NCBI RefSeq assembly: GCF_014172375.1
Contig: NZ_WNXD01000002.1
Coordinates: forward strand, 1,426,001 to 1,490,000
Direction: 5' to 3'
DNA length: 64,000 nt
Origin: Pedobacter planticolens
GTDB lineage: Bacteria > Bacteroidota > Bacteroidia > Sphingobacteriales > Sphingobacteriaceae
The notes beneath the pieces were generated by a model that saw only the letters and a list, made by a program, of their open reading frames with translations, was not told the DNA's origin and did no database searches. Below are positions 17,668 through 24,121 of the stretch, piece after piece. How positions within the stretch are numbered: position 1 is the first letter of the stretch; every line of letters begins with the position of its first letter. A program made the translations under genes and the position numbers.

Positions 17668-18726
17668 ATGGAAAGAGTTAAAAAAACAAGGGACAAAAGG
17701 AAGATCCTTTTGGTGTTGCCTCTGATGCTTTTGCCTTTTATGGCGCTTGCATTCTATGCGATGGGTGGCGGTCGTGGCGAAATGATTGATTCATCACTTG
17801 CGAGCAAGGGAATCAATACCGCTCTGCCAGATGCAAATTTTAAGGTGGAAGAGCCCGTGGATAAAATGGGGTTTTATGCCAAGGCTGGAAAAGACACTTC
17901 GGGCTCTTCGGGAGGTCTGGGGATTTCTAGCAAGCTGGGTTTTGGAGCCGAGGATGAAAAAACCTCGGAGATCAATGCCAAGCTGGAAGCGTTGAACAGG
18001 GAAATCAATTCAACACCAGTTAATGCGGTTGCTGGAGGGAAAAGTTCAGCGTATGCCCAGGCCACAAAACAGAACGATGCAGGAATAAAAACAGATGTGG
18101 ACCGATTGGAACAGATGATGAAGTCCATGAGCGAGGGCAAGCAGAAAGATCCTGAAATGGAACAAATGAATTCGGTTTTGGAAAAGATACTGGACATCCA
18201 GAATCCCGTTCGGGCCCAGCAGAAAGTTTTGGGCAGGATCTATTCGGGACAGGATCTGGAAAAGTTTTCTGCAATCACTGCGGTGATTGATGGGAACCAG
18301 AAGGTGGTGCAGGGTGCTTCTGTAAAGTTGCGGTTGACCGATTCTGTGCTGCTTTCTGGGGTGATGATCCCAAAGGGACACTTGCTTTTCGGCTTGTGCA
18401 AAATTACCAATCAAAGGTTGCTGTTGGACATCAAGAATGTGCGTTTGGGGAGCCAGATTATTCCGGTTGATCTTTCTGTGTATTCGCTGGACGGCATGCC
18501 AGGGATTGATGCGCCGGATGCGGTTTTTCGTGACGCAGCTGGAATGGGCGCGGCCGATGGGATTTCGGGTGTTTCGGTCTACGGCATGGAGGGAGTTGGT
18601 GGAGAACTGGCTGGCGTTGGGATCGATGCGGCAAAGGGACTGCTATCCAAAAGGGTGAGAGTGGTCAAAGTGAAATTGAAAAGTGGCCTGCAGGTCTTGC
18701 TTCGGAACAACGAAAAAAATCGATAA
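17668..18726 (+). CDS. traM: TraM family conjugative transposon protein (VirB10-like)
   Basis: 352 aa: a membrane helix at about 12-32, a low-complexity linker with a helical EMEQMNSVLEKILDIQNP segment, and a C-terminal beta domain with the conserved TAVIDGNQKVVQGASVKLRL and IPKGHLLFGLC motifs. This is the Bacteroidetes TraM, a VirB10-like protein spanning inner and outer membranes. In complete elements TraN and TraO follow; here the next gene is a different protein starting at the very next base. Confidence 0.9.
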   Translation: MERVKKTRDKRKILLVLPLMLLPFMALAFYAMGGGRGEMIDSSLASKGINTALPDANFKVEEPVDKMGFYAKAGKDTSGSSGGLGISSKLGFGAEDEKTSEINAKLEALNREINSTPVNAVAGGKSSAYAQATKQNDAGIKTDVDRLEQMMKSMSEGKQKDPEMEQMNSVLEKILDIQNPVRAQQKVLGRIYSGQDLEKFSAITAVIDGNQKVVQGASVKLRLTDSVLLSGVMIPKGHLLFGLCKITNQRLLLDIKNVRLGSQIIPVDLSVYSLDGMPGIDAPDAVFRDAAGMGAADGISGVSVYGMEGVGGELAGVGIDAAKGLLSKRVRVVKVKLKSGLQVLLRNNEKNR

Positions 18727-20403
18727 GTGGGCAGGCTGGAACAGCAGTTAGCGGGAATCGGGTTTTCGAATGAGATTGACCATGGACTGAGCATGAAGAC
18801 CTATTCGCTCCTTGCCTTTGGCGAACCTATTGAAATTGATCGGTTGGTCGAAGAGAAACGGGTAAAGTTTGTGCTGGAACTGGAGGGAAAGGATTCTGGA
18901 AATCTTGAACTGAGTGGCTATGAACTTCATTTGCCAAGAGATATAATAACCCCGCCACATTTTAACAACGGCACCTCTACCAGTGAGATTGAAGAAATGC
19001 TCAAGCAGATCGATTTTCCAACGGAGGTGCCGGAAAACTTTATGGCATTCCAGGATCAAGATCCAGCATTCCATCAATTGGCCATGGTGTTCAAAGAGAT
19101 GGACAACCTGGAGTTTTTTATGGTGGATATGATTGCTGAGTTTGGCGATTGCAGGGAAAACGCCAATATCAAAGAGATGACAGATAGCCTGCTGGTCAAA
19201 TATGGCATGGGCAACGGGCTTGAAAAGTATCTGCTGAAAATGAACGAGGAATACTGGAGGGATAAGTTCTACAATATCATTCCCTTTCCGGCAGAGCTCC
19301 ATATCGGAGCAATATTGAACAGAATTAGTGAACCGGGTGCCTTAGAGACATTGAGTAGTCTGGTGCAGGGCAACCCACAAAACAAATTGATTATGAACTT
19401 GAATAATTTAGAGAACCTCCGTGAGGAGATGTCGAATCTGGGCTTTAAAAAAGAGCTCATCGAGCAGATGGAAGAAAAGATGAAGGCGAATGTGGCGGAC
19501 TTCAAGTTGTATGATTCGGTCGAGGCCACTCGTGGTCGGGTGGATATGACTTTGTCGTTTAAGCAATCGAGCCAATCGGATTATTATTATCTGAACAAGT
19601 TTGAGGTCTGTCATGAAAAAGGACAGCCGATTAAAGCAGGCGATAAGATTATGGTTTTGACCCAGACCGAGGGGGCGGATAAGGGAATGACAAAGGTTTT
19701 TGTGCACGTTTCAGAGGCCATTGCTTTTTTCAACGGCCAAAAGGAAATGTTCAAGGAGCAGAACGGGGTGAGCAATCTGGTGATTGGGAAAGATGCCAAT
19801 TCTGCTGTAAAGCTGGCGACAATGGAAAATGGGAAGGTAAACTATATCCAGAAGGAGTTTGGCCAGACCTATCGTACCTCTCCGATCAACCAGACCATTT
19901 ACGTGGAAAAGGGTAAAGGGTTTTCAGCAGAGCAGGCGGTAAACTTGATTCAAGGTCGTGCGGTTTACCGTGATGACATGGTTTCCCAAGCTGGCCAACA
20001 ATATAAAGCCTGGATCAAATTGGACTTTGATGTGCCCAAGGATAGGTTTGGTAATTTCATGATCAACCAATATACCGATCCGGCTTACGGTTTTGATTTG
20101 TCGAAGGTACTGGATAAATTTGAGATCAAGGAATTGGGTGATCCTGCAAAACGTGTGATTTTAGAAGGCAGTATTCGCAATGGGAATCGTGCTTTGGTTA
20201 CCGTTGAGAAAAATGGCGAGCCCGTAAAGCTGGAACTGGAAGCGGTTCCTCGCTACAGCCAGATCAACCTTTATACCAAGGAAGGTAGGCCAGAAAAACG
20301 CGAACAGTTTTTAAAGCAACCTGATATGAAGCAGGAGTATGCGCAGAGCAGGAACAAGGCGCAGGAGAAAAACAAGAAGCAGGGACAGGGATTGGGCGTT
20401 TAG
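18727..20403 (+). CDS. DUF3945/DUF4099-type mobile-element protein
   Basis: 558 aa, GTG start at the base following the traM stop. The C-terminal half has the features of DUF3945/DUF4099 proteins carried by Bacteroidetes mobile elements: NKFEVCHEKGQPIKAGDKI, AVNLIQGRAVYRDDM, AWIKLDFDV, YGFDLSKVLDKFEIKEL and a final Lys/Gln-rich tail. The N-terminal half (residues 1-220) is acidic and I do not recognise it. Such proteins are often linked to relaxase or topoisomerase genes; a DNA-processing role is inferred only. It takes the place where traN would be expected, and it ends the operon at a strong terminator. Confidence 0.7.
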   Translation: MGRLEQQLAGIGFSNEIDHGLSMKTYSLLAFGEPIEIDRLVEEKRVKFVLELEGKDSGNLELSGYELHLPRDIITPPHFNNGTSTSEIEEMLKQIDFPTEVPENFMAFQDQDPAFHQLAMVFKEMDNLEFFMVDMIAEFGDCRENANIKEMTDSLLVKYGMGNGLEKYLLKMNEEYWRDKFYNIIPFPAELHIGAILNRISEPGALETLSSLVQGNPQNKLIMNLNNLENLREEMSNLGFKKELIEQMEEKMKANVADFKLYDSVEATRGRVDMTLSFKQSSQSDYYYLNKFEVCHEKGQPIKAGDKIMVLTQTEGADKGMTKVFVHVSEAIAFFNGQKEMFKEQNGVSNLVIGKDANSAVKLATMENGKVNYIQKEFGQTYRTSPINQTIYVEKGKGFSAEQAVNLIQGRAVYRDDMVSQAGQQYKAWIKLDFDVPKDRFGNFMINQYTDPAYGFDLSKVLDKFEIKELGDPAKRVILEGSIRNGNRALVTVEKNGEPVKLELEAVPRYSQINLYTKEGRPEKREQFLKQPDMKQEYAQSRNKAQEKNKKQGQGLGV

Positions 20404-20420
20404 ATACTCTAAATAGTAAA

Positions 20421-20449
20421 GGGCTTGCCAATCGGCAAGCCCTTTTTTT
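20421..20449 (+). terminator. Strong rho-independent terminator of the tra operon
   Basis: Perfect 9-bp stem GGGCTTGCC (20421-20429) with GGCAAGCCC (20434-20442) and seven T. It marks the end of the tra transcription unit and abuts the convergent gene at 20448. Confidence 0.93.
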
Positions 20450-20639
20450 AATAAACCAGATCAAGTATTCCGTTGCCGTTTCTCTGATCGATTACCCTTG
20501 CGATTCGCCAGATAAAATAGCGGCGCATGGGGATTGAAATCACTTTAACAAACTCACCAGTTTGAAAGCCTTCGTTGATCCTGCACGAAATTGTTGATAA
20601 TGTGAATGGATCGCCTTGGTAATGGATTGTTTTTTCCAT
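20448..20639 (-). CDS. Small hypothetical protein
   Basis: 63 aa (MEKTIHYQGDPFTLSTISC at the start), probably soluble and beta-rich, possibly a small SH3-like fold given alternating hydrophobic residues and the FVKVISIPMRR segment. No family recognised. It is convergent to the tra operon and lies in the same direction as the zinc-ribbon gene upstream. Length is short, so it could be spurious, but composition is protein-like. Confidence 0.45.
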   Translation of the reverse strand: MEKTIHYQGDPFTLSTISCRINEGFQTGEFVKVISIPMRRYFIWRIARVIDQRNGNGILDLVY

Positions 20640-20795
20640 TTTTTGGTATTTAATTTATTGCGATCTTATTTATTGATTAGAAATATAAATATAGCCAAAA
20701 TTTTTGATACTGAAAAATCGTGGAATTCGTGTATAGTTACCTATCCGACTGCTCCTTGGAATTTGATTGTTTTAAGTGCTGAGGTACTGCTTCGA

Positions 20796-21674
20796 TCAGA
20801 AATTAAGTCCTTTTTGATGTATGCTTTCAACCTTGATTACATGATCAAATTCACATTTGGTACAATGCTCTATCAGTTCCCCCTCAGTTTTACTGTGATA
20901 AACTTCTATGCTCATGCTTCCACATTCAGGGCATCGTGGATCGTGGTCAAAACCAAGATACTTCATGAACAGATTTTCAAATATCGAAACCGTGGTAGCA
21001 GCCATTATAATGCATATTTTTACATCTGGAAAGTTTTTATGCGAGGAATGGACGATCTCAGAAGCATAGCTCCATGCCATGTCCACCATTTTTCTTGCGT
21101 GGCTCCTTAATGATGCATTTTTTTGATCTGGGGCATATTCCTCAATAAATGCGTATGCAATTCCCTTGAAGTCAGCTTTCTTGAGTTCTTTTTCCGCTAC
21201 GAGTATTGGGTTTCTCTTTGTCAGTTCGATTCCCAGGGCGATCAGCGCCTCTCTGCAGGTGAGCCCAATGGCCTGCATTTCCTCAGGCTCCATTCCGATG
21301 TGCACTCTGTCTGCTGCAAAGGTAAGTTTTCTCCGGATTTCGTGTACCTGCTCCAAATCCAAAGGTATTTCGTCCAGAACGTTTTTAGACCTTTCTTCAT
21401 CTTTTTGCAGTCTTTGCATTATGCCCAGGTGAAAAGAATAAACTTCATCGACAGAAAAATAGAATGCATCTTGAGGATAAAGGTTCATTGGCACCCTATA
21501 ACCTTCAGCTATCCACCAAGCACCCTTATTTGTTTTCACGTTCCAAATGTGAACGGTAACATCATGCAAATCATAGGTGCTTTCCAGTTGGATATTCAAA
21601 ACCTTATTGATCTTGTTCTCCTTCATGTAGCGCTTGATGCGTTTTTCCGTGTCTGTGTATTCTTTGGGCGTCAT
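20796..21674 (-). CDS. Zinc-ribbon protein with HEPN-like helical region, unknown function
   Basis: 292 aa. The C-terminus has a four-Cys zinc ribbon, CPECG (about 253-257) and CTKC (about 279-282). The preceding helices include LRSHARKMVDMAWSYASEIVHSS, which resembles the helical regions of HEPN-type and abortive-infection proteins, though the R-x4-6-H catalytic motif is not clear. The N-terminal part carries WNVKTNKGAWWIAEGYRVP. It lies alone between the tra operon and the RNA array, transcribed away from the array, in a region rich in candidate defence genes. A defence or regulatory role is inference only. Confidence 0.55.
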   Translation of the reverse strand: MTPKEYTDTEKRIKRYMKENKINKVLNIQLESTYDLHDVTVHIWNVKTNKGAWWIAEGYRVPMNLYPQDAFYFSVDEVYSFHLGIMQRLQKDEERSKNVLDEIPLDLEQVHEIRRKLTFAADRVHIGMEPEEMQAIGLTCREALIALGIELTKRNPILVAEKELKKADFKGIAYAFIEEYAPDQKNASLRSHARKMVDMAWSYASEIVHSSHKNFPDVKICIIMAATTVSIFENLFMKYLGFDHDPRCPECGSMSIEVYHSKTEGELIEHCTKCEFDHVIKVESIHQKGLNF

Positions 21675-21862
21675 TTTAAATCCTTTTTTAAATGTAGGAA
21701 TTTTACAGAGTAGATGACTAATTTATCATATGACTATAAGCTCATTCAAACCAAAACCATGGAATGCGCTGTCATTTGAACAAAAATACCTCATACGAAT
21801 TTTTAGGGCAGGAAATTTATGGGCTTTGGTGGTTAATTTTTTTTGGCATTTGGTTTTGAAAA

Positions 21863-22078
21863 GACCTAGTTTCACAAGCGAATCTTATAAGTTTACCGAG
21901 TCCCGCTGTAGGGCAAATCGGACATGGAGGCTAACGGTCTATCAATGGATTATGTTAGGCGGGTAGAAGGTTTACCAACTAAGATTTATGAAACTGGTTA
22001 CAGTTATTGGACGGGAAGCGTACTTCAATACATCTAAGGGAAGACCTAGAGCAAGATTTAGTGCCCGTCCATTTTTTT
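21863..22078 (+). ncRNA. Bridge-RNA-like unit A
   Basis: Starts with the conserved block GACCTAGTTTC. The first internal loop is closed by CCCGC (21902-21906) and GCGGG (21959-21963), contains the apical hairpin AGGC-TAAC-GGTCT (21928-21940), and has arms 21907-21927 and 21941-21958. The second hairpin region near 21985-21993 is the weakest of the four. The 3' end is a terminator-like stem GGACGGG (22009-22015) with CCCGTCC (22064-22070) plus seven T, enclosing the conserved CATCTAAGGGAAGACCTAGA. A TTGGTTTTG just upstream resembles a Bacteroidetes -7 element. The first half of the unit varies between copies and the 3' 70 nt is nearly constant. Confidence 0.8.
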
Positions 22079-22100
22079 CCTTTTGTAACTTTAGGAAAAA

Positions 22101-22316
22101 GGCTTAGTTTCACTCCGTGCCAAGTCATTTGCTTCAGACTGGCAGAAGAACAAGTCGCTCATCAAGGCTAAGGGCCTAACTTTGGATGGTGTCCTGCCGT
22201 GTTGTAGAAGTCTATAGTTTGGCCAGTAAACTGCTTATTGTGGTTATTGGGCGGGAGTGCATTTCAATACATCTAAGGGAAGACCTAGGCAAAGATTTAA
22301 TGCCCGTCCATTTTTT
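22101..22316 (+). ncRNA. Bridge-RNA-like unit B
   Basis: Same layout as unit A. The 5' block is GGCTTAGTTTC. The first loop is closed by GGCAG (22141-22145) and CTGCC (22194-22198), has the apical hairpin AGGC (22165-22168) with GCCT (22174-22177), and arms 22146-22164 and 22178-22193. A second hairpin AGTTT/AAACT lies at 22216-22232. The 3' stem GGGCGGG/CCCGTCC is followed by six T. TAACTTTAG just upstream fits a TAnnTTTG-like -7 element. It is separated from unit A by only 22 nt. Confidence 0.8.
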
Positions 22317-22397
22317 AATTTTTATTTAAATTTTATTGCTGAGAACAGGACGTTTAGTAATATGTCTCAGATTTCGTTTTGCAGGTTTTTCTAAAAA

Positions 22398-22611
22398 GAC
22401 CTAGTTTCGCTACGAACTTATTGGAAAGGTTTTCGTCCAGTTGAAGAACAAGTCTGCCAGCAAGGCTAGCGGCCTATCAGTGGATAATGTCCAACTGGGT
22501 TTTGGAAGCTGATCGCAATGGTTTGTAAACCGTATCGGTTATTGGGCGGGAGTTGCATTGATAGACATCTAAGGGAAGACCTAGAGCAAGATATAGTGCC
22601 CGTCCATTTTT
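22398..22611 (+). ncRNA. Bridge-RNA-like unit C
   Basis: The 5' block GACCTAGTTTC is followed by a first loop closed by the 7-bp stem CCAGTTG (22437-22443) with CAACTGG (22492-22498). The apical hairpin AGGC/GCCT lies at 22463-22475, with arms 22444-22462 and 22476-22491. A perfect second hairpin GGTTT-GT-AAACC (22520-22531) follows. The 3' stem GGGCGGG/CCCGTCC ends in a T-rich run. The closing stem differs completely in sequence from units A and B yet still pairs. Confidence 0.8.
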
Positions 22612-22711
22612 ATTTTTCCATTGCTTTTTTTAAGCTTTAAAATTCTTTCTTGCTCAAAATAAACGAGTTGTATATTTCTTAGCTATTGTGTCTTGACAAA
22701 GTTTTACGAAC

Positions 22712-22926
22712 GGACTTAGTTTCGCCGCGAGCCCAATAGGTTTTCGACTAGCTGCCTTGGAACAAACGCATTGATTAGGTTAATGGCCTTTGCGGAGATC
22801 GTGTTCGGCATCGCTTGGAAGGTTATCTAATGGGTTTAGAAACTGCAATGCGGTTATTGGACGGGAAAGGCACTGCAATCCATCTGAGGGAAGACCTAGA
22901 GCAAGATTTAGTGCCCGTCCATTTTT
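22712..22926 (+). ncRNA. Bridge-RNA-like unit D, adjacent to the recombinase gene
   Basis: The 5' block GGACTTAGTTTCG leads to a first loop closed by TGCC (22753-22756) with GGCA (22807-22810), extended by GAAC (22760-22763) with GTTC (22803-22806). The apical hairpin is AGGT/GCCT (22777-22789, with a G-U pair), arms 22764-22776 and 22790-22802. A second hairpin GTTT/AAAC lies at 22834-22843. The 3' stem GGACGGG/CCCGTCC ends in five T, 21 nt before the recombinase ATG. By position this unit corresponds to the single bridge RNA of a standard IS110 element. Confidence 0.8.
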
Positions 22927-22947
22927 GTTGATTTTTATTTTAAGGAT

Positions 22948-24018
22948 ATGCCCGCACAACTCAAGGCCGATGAATATACCTACTTTATCGGAACCGACAT
23001 TTCAAAGAACAAGTTAGACCATGCGGTCTATAAGGGAAGGACGCTCCTTTTCCATCAGGTGATCAAAAACGATGTGGCGGAGATTACAGCCTTTATGGAG
23101 AAGGTGAAAAAGATCAGGAACTTTGCGATGTACAGGGCAGTGTTCGTGATGGAGAACACGGGGTTCTACGGTAATCATTACATGGAGGTGCTGAGCGAGA
23201 TGAAAGCAAATATCGTGGTAGAAGATGCGGGTCATATCAAAAATTCCCTTGGACTGATCCGTGGAAAGAACGATAAGATCGATGCTATGCGGATTGCCGA
23301 ATTTGCCTATAAGTGCAGGGAGGATCTGAGGCTGTGGATTCCAAAAAGGCAGATCATGTTGGAGCTGGCAAATCTAGCTACCCTGCGTTCTAGGCTGTTG
23401 AATGTGAGGGAGGCGATTGCTGAACCGCTCAAAGAACAGCAGCAGTTCATCAAGTCAGGGATTGCTGGAACGGCCAACCAGTTGTGCCAGCGCAGTATCG
23501 ATTCTATTAAGGCCGATATTGCCGATGTGGACAAGGTCATATCAAGGCTCATCGCTGATGATAAGCGGTTGTCAAGGATATTTGCGCAGATGGTGTCGGT
23601 TCCCTGTATCGGCCCGGTTACTGCGGTACAGATACTGATCAGTACCAATGAGTTCAGGGATATCAGGTGTCCAAAGAAGTTTGCCTGTTATGCCGGGATT
23701 GCACCCTTTGAAAAGCAGTCGGGAACGATGACCTCCAGGGCAAGGGTATCCCATATGGCCAACAAGAAAATGAAATCGCTTTTACACATCTGCGCGGTAT
23801 CGGCGCTCAGGGTAAAATGGGAGATTGCAGATTATTATATCAGAAAGACCAAGGATGAGGGAAAACACAAGATGCTTGTGCTGAATGCGGTTCGTAATAA
23901 GCTTATTTTGAGGGTGTTTGCCTGTGTGATCCAAGACAGGTTCTATCAGGAGAATTTTGTCAGAGGCGGTGTTCCTGAATTCTTTGAAATTCCCTCGGAA
24001 GTGATTAGGATTGAATAG
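22948..24018 (+). CDS. IS110 family RNA-guided recombinase/transposase
   Basis: 356 aa with both IS110 domains. The RuvC-like DEDD domain shows D17 in GTDISKNKLD, E69 in VMENTGFYG, and D109/D112 in GKNDKIDAMR. The C-terminal Tnp_20 domain has SVPCIGPVTAVQIL, then CYAGIAPFEKQSGT with the candidate nucleophile Ser258. All expected catalytic residues are present, so the enzyme looks active. IS110 enzymes recombine two DNA sites chosen by the two loops of a bridge RNA; the related Piv proteins invert DNA. The start at 22948 has TAAGGA just before it. The four upstream RNA units are its likely guides. Confidence 0.93.
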   Translation: MPAQLKADEYTYFIGTDISKNKLDHAVYKGRTLLFHQVIKNDVAEITAFMEKVKKIRNFAMYRAVFVMENTGFYGNHYMEVLSEMKANIVVEDAGHIKNSLGLIRGKNDKIDAMRIAEFAYKCREDLRLWIPKRQIMLELANLATLRSRLLNVREAIAEPLKEQQQFIKSGIAGTANQLCQRSIDSIKADIADVDKVISRLIADDKRLSRIFAQMVSVPCIGPVTAVQILISTNEFRDIRCPKKFACYAGIAPFEKQSGTMTSRARVSHMANKKMKSLLHICAVSALRVKWEIADYYIRKTKDEGKHKMLVLNAVRNKLILRVFACVIQDRFYQENFVRGGVPEFFEIPSEVIRIE

Positions 24019-24121
24019 GAACTGCTATAGGACAAAGTGTACATCAACTGTATCATCGATTTTTGTGGAACGTATCGTCAAGGTTAGCTGAATTGGCTAT
24101 TTATAGGTTTAAAAAAACTGG

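Larger units (their letters stand above)
21863..24018 (+). mobile_element. IS110-type recombinase module with four tandem bridge-RNA-like units
   Basis: The module is four structured RNA units (21863-22926) followed 21 bp later by an IS110-family recombinase gene, all on the plus strand. IS110-group elements encode one bridge RNA in the end upstream of the transposase; here four are present, with different guide-like arms. Element ends cannot be placed: IS110 elements have no terminal inverted repeats and no second copy occurs in the window. It may be a resident recombination system rather than a simple insertion sequence. Confidence 0.75.

Noticed and set aside
9433..20403. A complete conjugative element within the window
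   Set aside because: TraN/TraO, relaxase and coupling protein are not seen, so the region is called partial or variant.
20616..21713. Long plus-strand ORFs at 20616-21110 and 21123-21713
   Set aside because: They are opposite to the better-supported zinc-ribbon gene (with Cys pairs and domain-like composition) and read as its shadows.
21863..22926. The four repeats as a CRISPR array
   Set aside because: Units are about 215 nt with conserved ends and internal stems; there are no short direct repeats with unique spacers of constant length and no cas genes.
21863..22926. The four repeats as group II intron, retron or satellite DNA
   Set aside because: There is no reverse transcriptase, and the compensatory stem changes plus terminator-like ends fit separate folded RNAs better than satellite units.
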